A stretch of 64,000 nucleotides of DNA from an uncultured Bacilli bacterium (GCA_910589375.1 CAJUTK010000002.1:434001-498000); one strand, 5' to 3'. Shown: positions 33,507-42,825, counted from the stretch's first letter. The notes: generated by a model from the letters alone, not told the origin. Translations and numbers: made by a program.

Positions 33507-35024
33507 TTGGAAAATAGAACAAAAAACGTATCTCGAAATATGATTTTTAGTACACTTCTAAAATTGTATCAAATATTTGTTCCTTTTTTAATAAGAACAG
33601 TAATGATACGTTTTATGGGGATAGATTATCTGGGGTTAAATAGTTTATTTACATCTATATTGTCAGTATTAAATTTAGCAGAACTTGGAGTAGGGAGTGC
33701 AATGGTATTTAGCATGTACAAACCAGTCGCTGATAAAGATGAAAAAAAAATATGTGCGATGATGAGACTATATAAAAAATACTATACAATGGTTGGAGTT
33801 TTTATCTTTGCTTTTGGATTAATACTATGTCCCTTTATTCCATTTTTTATAAAAAGTGATATACCGCCAAACATAAATATATATATAATTTATTTAATAA
33901 ATTTATTTTTAACAGTAATCTCCTATTGGTTATTTGCATATAAAAATAGTATTTTGCAAGCTCATCAAAGATTAGATATTATTAGTAAAGTTGCGCTTTT
34001 TACAAATACAATACAATATTTACTTCAAATATTTGTGATATGTATATATAAGAATTACTATTTATATTTAATAGTTTCAGTATTCACGCAAATCTTAAAT
34101 AATTTATTAATCTCTTTAGTAGTAAGTAAAAAATATCCTCAATATAAAGCACATGGTAGTCTAAATAAAAATGAGATATATAAAATTAATCAGAGAGTCA
34201 AAGATTTGTTTGCATCAAAAGTAGGAGCAATTATATTAAATTCTGCAGACACAATTGTCATTTCAGCCTTTTTAGGGCTTAATACACTAGCTATTTATCA
34301 AAACTATTTTTTTATAGTTTCAGCTTTATATGGAATTATGACAGTGATTCTAAATTCATGTACTGCAAGTATTGGAAATAGTATTTTATTGGAAACAGAT
34401 AATAAAAATTATAATGATTTCAGCAAAATTACATTTCTCATGACTTGGGTTTATGGACTACTATGTTGTGAAATGTTAGTACTATATCAAACATTTATGC
34501 ATTTATGGGTTGGCCCAGAATTAATGTTAGAATATAATATTGTAATTTTACTAGTAATATATTTTTACATTTATTCACAAATACAAATTCTATGTGTTTA
34601 TAAAGATGCTGCAGGGATGTGGCATTCTGATAGATTACGTCCACTAGTAACTGGTATTACAAATTTAATTATAAATATCGTTTTGATTCATTTTATTGGT
34701 TTATTTGGAGTTTTACTTTCAACAATACTTAGTTTACTATTAATTGGTTATCCTTGGTTATTAAATTCTTTATTTAAGGAAGTATTTTTTAAAAACAAAA
34801 GAGAGTTTATATTTGATTTATGTAAGTATACCATTTGTATATTTGCTATTAGTTGTATCTGCATTTTTATTTCAAACTTTTATACTGGATTTTCTGTAAA
34901 AGATTTTTTTATTCAAGCATTACTCGTATTTTTAATTTTTAATAGTATATGGTACTTAGTATTTAGAAAAAATAATAATTTTAAAATGGCTTATAAGAAA
35001 ATTAAAAATATGTTATTAAGATAA
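33507..35024 (+). CDS. Wzx-type polysaccharide flippase
   Basis: Fourteen or so hydrophobic segments over 505 residues, of the MOP/MATE-like polysaccharide export family. NMIFSTLLKLYQIFVPFLIRTVMIRFMG and LGLNSLFTSILSVLNLAELG are the typical N-terminal blocks. It moves lipid-linked repeat units across the membrane to the EpsG-type polymerase. The start is TTG 33507, two bases after the previous stop, with AAAGGA upstream. Wzx/Wzy presence marks the pathway as Wzy-dependent. Confidence 0.88.
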   Translation: MENRTKNVSRNMIFSTLLKLYQIFVPFLIRTVMIRFMGIDYLGLNSLFTSILSVLNLAELGVGSAMVFSMYKPVADKDEKKICAMMRLYKKYYTMVGVFIFAFGLILCPFIPFFIKSDIPPNINIYIIYLINLFLTVISYWLFAYKNSILQAHQRLDIISKVALFTNTIQYLLQIFVICIYKNYYLYLIVSVFTQILNNLLISLVVSKKYPQYKAHGSLNKNEIYKINQRVKDLFASKVGAIILNSADTIVISAFLGLNTLAIYQNYFFIVSALYGIMTVILNSCTASIGNSILLETDNKNYNDFSKITFLMTWVYGLLCCEMLVLYQTFMHLWVGPELMLEYNIVILLVIYFYIYSQIQILCVYKDAAGMWHSDRLRPLVTGITNLIINIVLIHFIGLFGVLLSTILSLLLIGYPWLLNSLFKEVFFKNKREFIFDLCKYTICIFAISCICIFISNFYTGFSVKDFFIQALLVFLIFNSIWYLVFRKNNNFKMAYKKIKNMLLR

Positions 35025-35039
35025 AGAAAAGGTGAGTTT

Positions 35040-36155
35040 ATGAAAATACTATTTATTGGAGGAACAGGTCGATTAAGTAGCGATATCGCTAAGAAATCTG
35101 TGGATATTGGAAATGAAGTCTATTTAATTACACGAGGAAGTTCTCAAAGAAAAAAATTTATTGATGAACGCTATAATATGATTTATAGTGATATAACAAA
35201 TATATCTGAAACACAAGAAAAAATTAGTGAATTACAATTTGATGTAGTAATAGATTTTCTCACCTATAATTTAGAAGATTTAAAAAGAACTCTAAAAATA
35301 ATAGAAAATCATTATAAACAATACATTTTTATTTCTACAGCCACTGTATATAAGAAAAGTCGAGAGAAAGAAGTAATATCTGAGAATAAAACTGAGGTAG
35401 GAAATGATAAATGGATTTATGCATATAAAAAATATCAATGTGAAAAATATTTGGAAACATACTTCAATAATAGAACTGAAAAATATACGATAGTCAGACC
35501 TTATGTAACATATAATCAAACACGAGTTCCATATCCATTAGCTCCTGGGAATCCATTACACGAGTTTTCAATTATAAAACGAATTAAGGATGATAAACCA
35601 ATTGTCTTGTTTGACAATGGAATGACGCGAACTACAATTACTAATTCAAAAGATTTTGCGAATGGCATAGTAGGATTATATTTAAACAAAAATGCATACA
35701 ATAATGCATTTCATATAACATCGGATGAAACTGTAACATGGAGAAATGTTATTGAATATATTGGGCAATATTATAATAAGCAGGTTTTAATAAAAGATTT
35801 AAAGATAAATGCTATTGTAAAAAAATATCCACTATATAATCCAATTTTGAATGGAGATAAAGCTCACCAAATGGTTTTTGATTCTTCAAAAATTAAAAGG
35901 GTAGTAAAAAATTTCAAATGCGCTATAAGTTTAAAACAGGGTATTTTTGAAACGTTAAATTTTTATGAAAATAATAAAGAATTTCAAATAATTGATTACC
36001 TTTGGTATGGACGAATGGATAATATGTGTAATTCTAAAAAAGAAAAAATATTCCCAAGTATAAAATCGAAAGTTCAATATATGGTTGGATACTATTCATT
36101 ATTATTTAATCTATTTACTTTATTAAAAAAACTAAAAAATATGGTGGTAAAATGA
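35040..36155 (+). CDS. NAD-dependent epimerase/dehydratase (extended SDR)
   Basis: Rossmann opening MKILFIGGTGRLSSDIAKKS (GxxGxxS), Asp-containing DVVIDFLTYN, the FISTATVYKK serine/threonine site and YKKYQCEK as the YxxxK pair. It is most like the atypical SDR group that includes NAD-dependent epimerases acting on nucleotide sugars. The C-terminal 80 residues are basic and not conserved in a way I recognise. It probably modifies a nucleotide sugar or a sugar for the polymer. Its stop overlaps the next gene by four bases. Confidence 0.82.
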   Translation: MKILFIGGTGRLSSDIAKKSVDIGNEVYLITRGSSQRKKFIDERYNMIYSDITNISETQEKISELQFDVVIDFLTYNLEDLKRTLKIIENHYKQYIFISTATVYKKSREKEVISENKTEVGNDKWIYAYKKYQCEKYLETYFNNRTEKYTIVRPYVTYNQTRVPYPLAPGNPLHEFSIIKRIKDDKPIVLFDNGMTRTTITNSKDFANGIVGLYLNKNAYNNAFHITSDETVTWRNVIEYIGQYYNKQVLIKDLKINAIVKKYPLYNPILNGDKAHQMVFDSSKIKRVVKNFKCAISLKQGIFETLNFYENNKEFQIIDYLWYGRMDNMCNSKKEKIFPSIKSKVQYMVGYYSLLFNLFTLLKKLKNMVVK

Positions 36156-36754
36156 AAAATATGTTAAGAACAATATTTATAAATATTTTCTATTATAAAA
36201 ACATTATTCGAAATAAAGGATTTATAAAAGTAGAGGGAAAATGTCACTTTTGTTTAAAAAGAGGTTCTAAAATTTATTTAAACTCTAAATTAAGATTAGG
36301 AAGAAATAGTTTTGGATGTAGTAGGGAAACAACCATTAGAATGGATAAAAATTCTAAAATGATTATTAATGGAGAAGCTGCATTTTTTTATGATAGTGAT
36401 ATTATTATTTTTCCAGGTGGTACTTTTACAATTGGAAAATCTTTTATAAATAGTAATTCTAAAATTAGATGTCACAAAGCCATCACAATTGGAGATAATT
36501 GCGCAATATCTCATGATTTTACAGTGATGGATTCTAATGTTCATACACTAAATGGAACAAATAAGACAGCTGAAGTAAATATTGGAAATCATGTTTGGAT
36601 TGGATCAAGAGTCACAGTATTAAGTGGTGTAGCAATAGGAGACGGCGCTGTTATAGGAGCAGGTAGCGTAGTTACAAAAGATATTCCAGAAAGATGTTTA
36701 GCAGTAGGAAACCCAGCTAAGATAATAAAAACAGATATTGAATGGAAGGAATAG
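36152..36754 (+). CDS. hexapeptide-repeat acetyltransferase
   Basis: Left-handed beta-helix O-acyltransferase. The turns read as VNIGNHVWIG, RVTVLSGVAIGDGAVIGAGSVV and TKDIPERCLAVGNPAKII, the canonical C-terminal module of the NodL/LacA/CysE group. The His in NVHTLNG is a plausible active-site base. It overlaps the SDR gene by four bases (ATGA). It likely O-acetylates a sugar of the repeat unit. Confidence 0.88.
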   Translation: MKNMLRTIFINIFYYKNIIRNKGFIKVEGKCHFCLKRGSKIYLNSKLRLGRNSFGCSRETTIRMDKNSKMIINGEAAFFYDSDIIIFPGGTFTIGKSFINSNSKIRCHKAITIGDNCAISHDFTVMDSNVHTLNGTNKTAEVNIGNHVWIGSRVTVLSGVAIGDGAVIGAGSVVTKDIPERCLAVGNPAKIIKTDIEWKE

Positions 36755-36768
36755 TTAGGACGAATATT

Positions 36769-37920
36769 ATGGAAATATGGCTAGAAAAAAATAAATGTAC
36801 TGGTTGTGGAGCATGTAGTAACATATGCCCTAAAGGTGCTATTAAAATGGTAGAAGACGATTGCGGTTTTAAATATCCTATAATTGATAAAGAGTTATGT
36901 GTCGATTGTGGATTATGCAAAAGTACATGCCCAATTGTTTCGAAATATGAACCAAATAGGTTAAATAAACCTATAGTCTATGCAACATGGTCAAATGATG
37001 CAGAGAATAGGTATATTAGTACATCTGGTGGCATGTTTTTTGAATTGGCCAAATACATAATAGAACATAATGGTTTCGTGGTCGGAGCAAGATATAACAA
37101 AGACAATATGGTAGAACATTATCTAGTAAATAATCTAATTGAATTAGAGTCTTTAAGACAATCCAAATATTTACAAAGTGATACTAAAAATATTTTTAAA
37201 GAGACATTAAATGCTATAAAAACTAAGAAATTAGTATTGTTTGCAGGTTCTCCTTGCCAAATAGCTGGATTATTAAAATTTTTGAAAAAAGAATATGACA
37301 ATCTAATTACAGTTGAGTTTATCTGTAGAGGTGTCAATTCTCCAAAGGCATATAGATCTTGGTTATCAGAAATAGAGTCATTAGAAAATTCTAAAGTGTC
37401 AAAAGTATGGTTTAAATATAAAATGAATGGGTGGAAAGCCTCCCCAAGATGTACTAGAGTGGATTTTATTAATGGTAACTACAAAGTATACGATGGAAAC
37501 TCAAATAAATACATGAATGGCTATTTGGGTCCTAATTTATACATAAGACCAAGTTGTGGAAATTGTTATTTTAAAGATTTACCTAGACAAGCAGATATAA
37601 CGCTCGCAGACTTCTGGGGAATTACAAAAGACTTAGATGATGATAAAGGAACCTCTCTAGTATTAATTAATTCTTTAAATGGACAAAAATATTTTAATTG
37701 TATTGAAAAAAATATCCATTTTGAAGAAAGGAATCTTAAAGAAATCTACGATGGAAACACCTGTTTTAAAGAATCTGTTAAAATTAATAAGAAAAGTGAG
37801 AAATTCTTAAAAAGTTTAAGCGATAATAATTTTACAAAAATGTTAAACAAATATAGTAAGTTATACTCAATAAAAGCAAAGTTATCATCACTAAAAAACA
37901 AAATTAAAAAAAATAACTAA
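36769..37920 (+). CDS. FrhB/F420-hydrogenase beta-like Fe-S protein of polysaccharide loci
   Basis: Two ferredoxin-type 4Fe-4S motifs open the protein (CTGCGACSNICP and CVDCGLCKSTCP), followed by the FrhB-like domain (TSGGMFFELAKYI, LVLFAGSPCQIAGLLKF, TVEFICRGVNSP, SCGNCYFKDLPRQADITLADFWG). This family is frequent beside pyruvyl transferases in capsule clusters and may be a redox enzyme of sugar modification; its reaction is not established. I start at ATG 36769 (383 aa), where TAGGACG can serve as ribosome site. An ATG nine codons upstream overlaps the acetyltransferase end and lacks one. Confidence 0.82.
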   Translation: MEIWLEKNKCTGCGACSNICPKGAIKMVEDDCGFKYPIIDKELCVDCGLCKSTCPIVSKYEPNRLNKPIVYATWSNDAENRYISTSGGMFFELAKYIIEHNGFVVGARYNKDNMVEHYLVNNLIELESLRQSKYLQSDTKNIFKETLNAIKTKKLVLFAGSPCQIAGLLKFLKKEYDNLITVEFICRGVNSPKAYRSWLSEIESLENSKVSKVWFKYKMNGWKASPRCTRVDFINGNYKVYDGNSNKYMNGYLGPNLYIRPSCGNCYFKDLPRQADITLADFWGITKDLDDDKGTSLVLINSLNGQKYFNCIEKNIHFEERNLKEIYDGNTCFKESVKINKKSEKFLKSLSDNNFTKMLNKYSKLYSIKAKLSSLKNKIKKNN

Positions 37921-37969
37921 ATTTTATATATCAAAATTGTTATATATGTTTACAAAGGAGGAAGATACT

Positions 37970-39370
37970 ATGAATAAAAGTAAAATAGTTAAAATAATTA
38001 TCAGTATAATCTATGTAATATTTAGTGCTATATTCATGCTTAAATTAAATAGTATGGATGTTATTCCTAATAAATATTTGTTATTAGTACTTGGAGTAAT
38101 AGTTCTACTTAATATCATCGCTAGTGCTTGTTTATTAGTAAAAAATAAGTGGCTAAAGATAATAACTGTACTTCTTTATTTACTATTAACAATAGGTTAT
38201 GTAATAGGGATTATTTATGCGGATAAAACGAATGAATTTTTAGATAAAACATTTACTAATAATGAGATAGAATCTATTCAAATCCATTATTTACTATTAA
38301 GTAAAAAGAATTATAGTGATAAGGATTTATATAATAAGGATATCTATTATAACTCAACAGACGATCATATAGAAGAAGCATTATTAAAATTAAATAAAGA
38401 AATAACTGCTAATATGAAAGATTTAAAAGATATCTCCAAAATATATGAAAAAGGAATATTCTTTATAACGGAATATACCTATAATGAATTACAAGAAAAT
38501 TACGGTATTAACCCTAATGATTATAAAGTTCTAAAGAAAATAGAATTAGAATTTAAAGTAGAAAAAGAAGAAATTGATAAAGAGAAAAAGGATTCTTATA
38601 ATATCTATTTAGCAGCAAAAGATTTTTCTAATAATAGAATCGATTTAAATAAAGTTATAACTGTTAATACGAAAACTAAAGAAATATTGATTACGAATGT
38701 TAATAGATTTTCTTATTTAGAGATTGAAGGAAAAGGAAAAAATAGATTGAGCTCTACTGGCTACTACGGAGTTCAATACAATAAAAAAGCAATAGAGCAA
38801 TCATTGGGTATTGAAATTGATTACTATTTTTCAGTAGAAACAAGTGGCTTTGTAGAATTAGTTGATGCTATAGGCGGAATTGAATATTGTTCTGATGTTG
38901 CTTATACCACTACGCATGCTTTAGTATTAGGAACATATGATGATACAAAGGGTGAAAAATTGCATGTAAAAAAGGGTTGTCAGCACTTAAATGGTATTGA
39001 AACATTAACTGTAGCTAGGGAAAGAAATGCCTTCTCTGGATGGATTACTCAAAGAGAGAGAAATAATACCGCTATCATGGAAGATATATTAGAATCAGCT
39101 AAAAAGCCTTCTAATATTACTAGATACTTAAAAATATTAGAATCTATGGAAGGAATGTATAAAACGAATATTCCAAAGGAAACTATTCAAGATGGTATTA
39201 AAACATTATTAAATGATAAATGGTCAATTAAAAATCAAGAAATTGATGGAAAGTATGGAACAAATACCATTCTATTTGGAAAAGATAGAGGATATGTTTA
39301 CTATTGGGATAAAGATAGTGTAAAAAAATGTAGTAAAGCTATCAATGATTTATATGCAAAGACTAAATAG
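37970..39370 (+). CDS. CpsA-like LytR-CpsA-Psr (LCP) family protein
   Basis: LCP enzymes move lipid-linked polymer onto peptidoglycan. Three membrane helices (about 8-24, 32-56, 62-80) and an accessory region precede the LCP domain (about 200-400: KVITVNTKTKEILITNV, GIEIDYYFSVETSGFVELVDAIGG, HLNGIETLTVARERNAFSGWITQRERNN). The three-helix N-terminus with an accessory domain resembles streptococcal CpsA more than single-helix TagTUV. Start ATG 37970 (466 aa) has a perfect AAAGGAGG; a TTG 11 codons upstream does not. The usual RSDT-type arginine motif is weak (RIDLNK). Confidence 0.87.
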   Translation: MNKSKIVKIIISIIYVIFSAIFMLKLNSMDVIPNKYLLLVLGVIVLLNIIASACLLVKNKWLKIITVLLYLLLTIGYVIGIIYADKTNEFLDKTFTNNEIESIQIHYLLLSKKNYSDKDLYNKDIYYNSTDDHIEEALLKLNKEITANMKDLKDISKIYEKGIFFITEYTYNELQENYGINPNDYKVLKKIELEFKVEKEEIDKEKKDSYNIYLAAKDFSNNRIDLNKVITVNTKTKEILITNVNRFSYLEIEGKGKNRLSSTGYYGVQYNKKAIEQSLGIEIDYYFSVETSGFVELVDAIGGIEYCSDVAYTTTHALVLGTYDDTKGEKLHVKKGCQHLNGIETLTVARERNAFSGWITQRERNNTAIMEDILESAKKPSNITRYLKILESMEGMYKTNIPKETIQDGIKTLLNDKWSIKNQEIDGKYGTNTILFGKDRGYVYYWDKDSVKKCSKAINDLYAKTK

Positions 39371-39396
39371 AGTATTAGACAAATAATACTCTTTTT
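39369..39396 (+). terminator. intrinsic terminator of the long exopolysaccharide operon
   Basis: AGAGTATTA (39369-39377) pairs with TAATACTCT (39384-39392), then a T-run. It overlaps the LCP stop codon. Confidence 0.8.
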
Positions 39397-39427
39397 TAGC
39401 TATGGAAATTCCATATACATAAGTATC

Positions 39428-39456
39428 TTCCATTATTCATAAAAAAAGGATATAAT
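39428..39456 (+). promoter_or_regulatory. promoter of galE
   Basis: Weak TTCCAT -35 (39428-39433), 17-bp spacer, perfect TATAAT (39451-39456). Confidence 0.5.
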
Positions 39457-39492
39457 AAAGTATAGTAATGAAAATAAAGTTTGAGGTGAAAT

Positions 39493-40503
39493 ATGAAAAT
39501 ACTTGTAACAGGTGGTTGTGGCTTTATTGGTAGTCATACCGTATGTGAACTACTAGATAACGGATATGAAGTTGTTATCATTGATAATCTTTGCAATTCT
39601 AAAAAAGAAGTTATTTCTAAAATAGAAACTATTACTAATAAAAAAGTTTTATTCTATGAAGGAGATGTTCGTGATAAGGAACTCCTTCATAAAATATTTC
39701 AGGATAATACTATTGATGGTGTTATTCACTTCGCTGGCTTAAAAGCAGTAGGGGAATCTGTTAAAATTCCTCTAAGTTATTATCGCAATAATATTGATTC
39801 TACGCTTACACTATTAGAAGTAATGCAAGAATCAAATTGTAAAAATATCGTATTCTCCTCTAGTGCTACTGTCTATGGGATTCAAGAAAGCCCAAAGTAT
39901 GTTGAAACGATGGAAAGAGGAAAAACATCTAGTCCGTATGGAGAAACAAAAGCAATGATTGAAAAGATACTAGAAGACTTATATGCTAGTGATCCAACTT
40001 TTAAAATTACGATACTAAGATATTTTAATCCAATAGGAGCTCATAAAAGTGGTTTAATTGGAGAAAATCCAAATGGAATTCCTAATAATTTAATGCCTTA
40101 TATTTTAAAAGTTGCTACTCATGAATTACCAGAACTTACTATATTTGGAAATGACTATGATACCATTGATGGGACTTGTATTAGAGACTACATTCACGTA
40201 GTAGATTTAGCAAAAGGACATATTAAAGCTTTAGAACATGCCCATAAAAGTAATCCTAATATATATACTTACAATTTAGGATCTGGCCATGGTGTAAGTG
40301 TAGCTGAAATTGTAACTGCTTTTGAAAAAGTAAATAAATTAAAATTAAATTATAAATTTGGAGCTAGAAGAGAAGGGGACTTACCAGAATTTTATGCAGA
40401 TCCTTCTAAAGCATTAAAAGAATTGGGCTGGAAAACGGAAGAAACATTAGAAGATATGTGTAAGGATAGTTATCATTTTATTATAAAAGAAAAGGGAGAA
40501 TAA
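39493..40503 (+). CDS. galE: UDP-glucose 4-epimerase
   Basis: Makes UDP-galactose from UDP-glucose. ILVTGGCGFIGSHT is the NAD-binding loop, VIHFAGLKAVGES the substrate loop, SSSATVYG the serine/threonine site, and PYGETKAMIE the YxxxK pair. NPIGAHKSGLIGENPNGIPNNLMPYI and GTCIRDYIHVVDLAKGHI complete the GalE signature. The 336-residue length is normal. It is a single-gene unit (own promoter and terminator) sitting between the polymer genes and their tyrosine kinase module. Confidence 0.96.
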   Translation: MKILVTGGCGFIGSHTVCELLDNGYEVVIIDNLCNSKKEVISKIETITNKKVLFYEGDVRDKELLHKIFQDNTIDGVIHFAGLKAVGESVKIPLSYYRNNIDSTLTLLEVMQESNCKNIVFSSSATVYGIQESPKYVETMERGKTSSPYGETKAMIEKILEDLYASDPTFKITILRYFNPIGAHKSGLIGENPNGIPNNLMPYILKVATHELPELTIFGNDYDTIDGTCIRDYIHVVDLAKGHIKALEHAHKSNPNIYTYNLGSGHGVSVAEIVTAFEKVNKLKLNYKFGARREGDLPEFYADPSKALKELGWKTEETLEDMCKDSYHFIIKEKGE

Positions 40504-40517
40504 CTCTCTTTTTTTAT
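40491..40517 (+). terminator. intrinsic terminator of galE
   Basis: AAAGGGAGA (40491-40499) pairs with TCTCTTTTT (40505-40513, two G-T pairs), then T-run. Confidence 0.75.
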
Positions 40518-40525
40518 ATCAAAAT

Positions 40526-40554
40526 TTGAAAATCACAAACAAATGTGCTATAAT
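40526..40554 (+). promoter_or_regulatory. upstream promoter of the CpsC-CpsD-CpsB module
   Basis: TTGAAA (40526-40531), 17-bp spacer, extended -10 TGcTATAAT (TATAAT 40549-40554). Confidence 0.65.
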
Positions 40555-40607
40555 AAGCCACATTTAAGGGATATTGCCTAAAATACAAGGTTTTACCTTA
40601 TAAAAAT

Positions 40608-40636
40608 TTGCAAATAGCCTATAGTTATGTTATAAT
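40608..40636 (+). promoter_or_regulatory. downstream (tandem) promoter of the CpsC-CpsD-CpsB module
   Basis: TTGCAA (40608-40613), 17-bp spacer, extended -10 TGtTATAAT (TATAAT 40631-40636), 26 bases before the wzz-like start. A small inverted repeat (AAGG-TTTTA-CCTT) lies between the two promoters. Confidence 0.7.
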
Positions 40637-40662
40637 AGCGGTCGTTTTAAGGGGGAAAAATA

Positions 40663-41358
40663 ATGGAAGAAATCGACTTAAAAGAGTTATTACGATATGG
40701 ATATCGTAAAAAATTTATCATCATTGCAACTACACTAATTATTGTACTAATTAGTATGATTTATTTTGGGTTTATTCAAAAACCAAAATATGTATCATCT
40801 ACCACATTAATACTTACTGGTTTTTCTAGTAATAGTGAGAAAGACACTATCAATAATAACGATTTAACAATTAACCAGAAATTAGTTACTACTTATCAAG
40901 AAATTACAAAAACAAGAAAGGTATTAAATCAAGTAATTGATAATTTAAAACTTGACTACACGGCATCTGAGCTTGCTAGTCACATTTCTGTTACAGGGGT
41001 AACCAATACAGAAATTATTAAAATATCAGTAAGTGATACGAAACCAGAATTAGCTGCTAAGATTGCTAATGAAATAGCAGTCATCTTCAGTGCTGAAGTA
41101 AAAGAAATATATAATTTATCTAATATTAGTATTCTAGACGTTGCTGAAGTTGCAAAAGCACCATCCAATATTAGTTTCTTCAAAGCAACAATGATTGCTT
41201 TGGTAGTAGGATTTATTTTAAGTATTGGAATAGTATTTGTCATTTTCTATTTTGATAATACTATTAAGAGTGTAGAACAATTAGAAGAAAAATTTGATGT
41301 ACCAATTTTAGGTACTGTTCCAACTTATAGTGTTGTAAAAAGGGAGGAAAGAGCATGA
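40663..41358 (+). CDS. CpsC/Wzz-type chain-length regulator and kinase activator
   Basis: Membrane adaptor that sets polymer length and activates the tyrosine kinase. Wzz topology: short cytoplasmic N-terminus (EIDLKELLRYGYRKK), first helix (about 18-37), extracellular region (38-170), second helix (about 174-196), and a cytoplasmic tail FDNTIKSVEQLEEKFDVPILGTVP that contacts CpsD. 231 residues. It overlaps the kinase gene by four bases, as in streptococcal and Bacillus loci. Confidence 0.92.
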   Translation: MEEIDLKELLRYGYRKKFIIIATTLIIVLISMIYFGFIQKPKYVSSTTLILTGFSSNSEKDTINNNDLTINQKLVTTYQEITKTRKVLNQVIDNLKLDYTASELASHISVTGVTNTEIIKISVSDTKPELAAKIANEIAVIFSAEVKEIYNLSNISILDVAEVAKAPSNISFFKATMIALVVGFILSIGIVFVIFYFDNTIKSVEQLEEKFDVPILGTVPTYSVVKREERA

Positions 41359-42026
41359 GTGAATTAGTAGTAAGAGAAAACCCTAAATCAGCTATTGCAG
41401 AATCCATCCGTGTTATTAGAACAAATATTCAATATACATTAAAATTAAAAAAGAGTAAAACAATTTTAGTAACCTCTACTAGTAAAGGAGAGGGGAAAAG
41501 CTTTGTAAGTTTGAACTTAGCTATCTCATTCGCACAGAAAAACTTAAAAGTTTTACTAGTTGACTCTGATTTGCGTTTAGGTAGATTACATAAAGTATTT
41601 AATACAAGCTGTGATAAAGGATTATCTGTCCTATTATGTGATAATGATGGAGAAAATTATCAAAAGTATATTCAAAAAACAGGAATTAAAAACTTATCTT
41701 TTATTCCAAGAGGAATAGTTCCTCCAAACCCAAGTGAACTATTAGACTCTAATAACGTAAAAACATTTATTAGTGCTGTAGAGCCACATTTCGACATTAT
41801 TATTTTTGATGGTACTCCAATTACTGGTTTAACTGATTCTTTAGTATTTAGTAAGTACATTGATAAAGCTGTAGTAGTATGCGCTGCTAACATTACCAAA
41901 ACAGATATGCTTGAAAAGACTATAAAGAGTCTTAAAAATTTAGAAGTAGATATCGCAGGTATTGTATTGAACAGGGTAACAAATACTATTACAAGTTCTT
42001 ACTATGGAAATTACTATTCCGAGTAA
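41355..42026 (+). CDS. CpsD/CapB-type tyrosine autokinase
   Basis: Bacterial tyrosine kinase of the MinD-like P-loop fold. Walker A is TSTSKGEGKSFVSLN, Walker A' VLLVDSDLRLGRLHKVF, and Walker B HFDIIIFDGTP. The C-terminal autophosphorylated tyrosine cluster is SSYYGNYYSE. It needs the C-terminal tail of the upstream Wzz-like protein for activity. The cognate PHP phosphatase follows immediately, making a complete phosphorylation cycle controlling polymer export. Confidence 0.94.
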   Translation: MSELVVRENPKSAIAESIRVIRTNIQYTLKLKKSKTILVTSTSKGEGKSFVSLNLAISFAQKNLKVLLVDSDLRLGRLHKVFNTSCDKGLSVLLCDNDGENYQKYIQKTGIKNLSFIPRGIVPPNPSELLDSNNVKTFISAVEPHFDIIIFDGTPITGLTDSLVFSKYIDKAVVVCAANITKTDMLEKTIKSLKNLEVDIAGIVLNRVTNTITSSYYGNYYSE

Positions 42027-42029
42027 ACT

Positions 42030-42752
42030 ATGATAGATATTCACTCTCATATCCTATATGGAATAGATGATGGATCTACTGATATTGAAGAAAGTATTGA
42101 AATCATAAAAAGATTAAAGCAAATAGGCTTTCATAAAATTATAGCAACACCACATTACATAGATAATACAGAATATGTAACTGGTAACAAAAAGAAAAAA
42201 GAAATACTAAATAAGTTAAAAAAAGGATTAAAAATATCTCAAATTGAAATAGATTTATATTTAGGAAATGAAATCTATTTAAGTGAAGATATACTTGGAA
42301 AAATTACTGCTAAAAAAATAAGTACTATGAACGATAGTAATTATTTATTAATAGAACTTCCATTATCAGAAAAAGTTGGTCATGCATTAGACATGCTCAC
42401 AAATATCCAATGCAAAGGCTATCATATTATTCTCGCTCATCCTGAAAGATATAGAATCTTTCAGGAAAATCCTGATAAATTAAATGAATATATAGAATCT
42501 GGAATTCTATTACAAGGAAATATTGCTTCACTAGACGGAAGATATGGCCAAAAAGCAAAAAAGCTATGTAAAAAACTGTTGAAAAAAAGAAATTATTTTG
42601 CAATGGCAAGTGACGTTCATAGAAGTCAATCTAAATTCTTTGATAACTTTGAAAAGTTAAAGAAAAAGATAATTAAATTGACTGATGAAAATTATTTTAG
42701 ACAAATTTTTGTGGAGAATCCCGAAAAGATATTGAACAATGAAAATATTTAA
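42030..42752 (+). CDS. CpsB/CapC-type PHP tyrosine phosphatase
   Basis: Metal-dependent phosphatase that reverses CpsD phosphorylation. PHP-domain ligands are visible: MIDIHSHILYGIDDG at the N-terminus, IATPHYI, ILAHPERY and MASDVHR near the C-terminus. The 240-residue length is normal. It starts three bases after the kinase gene stop, with no separate promoter. In streptococci the order is A-B-C-D; here the order is C-D-B with the A-like gene upstream of galE. Confidence 0.93.
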   Translation: MIDIHSHILYGIDDGSTDIEESIEIIKRLKQIGFHKIIATPHYIDNTEYVTGNKKKKEILNKLKKGLKISQIEIDLYLGNEIYLSEDILGKITAKKISTMNDSNYLLIELPLSEKVGHALDMLTNIQCKGYHIILAHPERYRIFQENPDKLNEYIESGILLQGNIASLDGRYGQKAKKLCKKLLKKRNYFAMASDVHRSQSKFFDNFEKLKKKIIKLTDENYFRQIFVENPEKILNNENI

Positions 42753-42825
42753 AATTCCAAGATTTTAAATATTTTTTTAATTTTTAGAAAAATATATGGT
42801 ATCCTTATAATAGGGGAGGACTATT

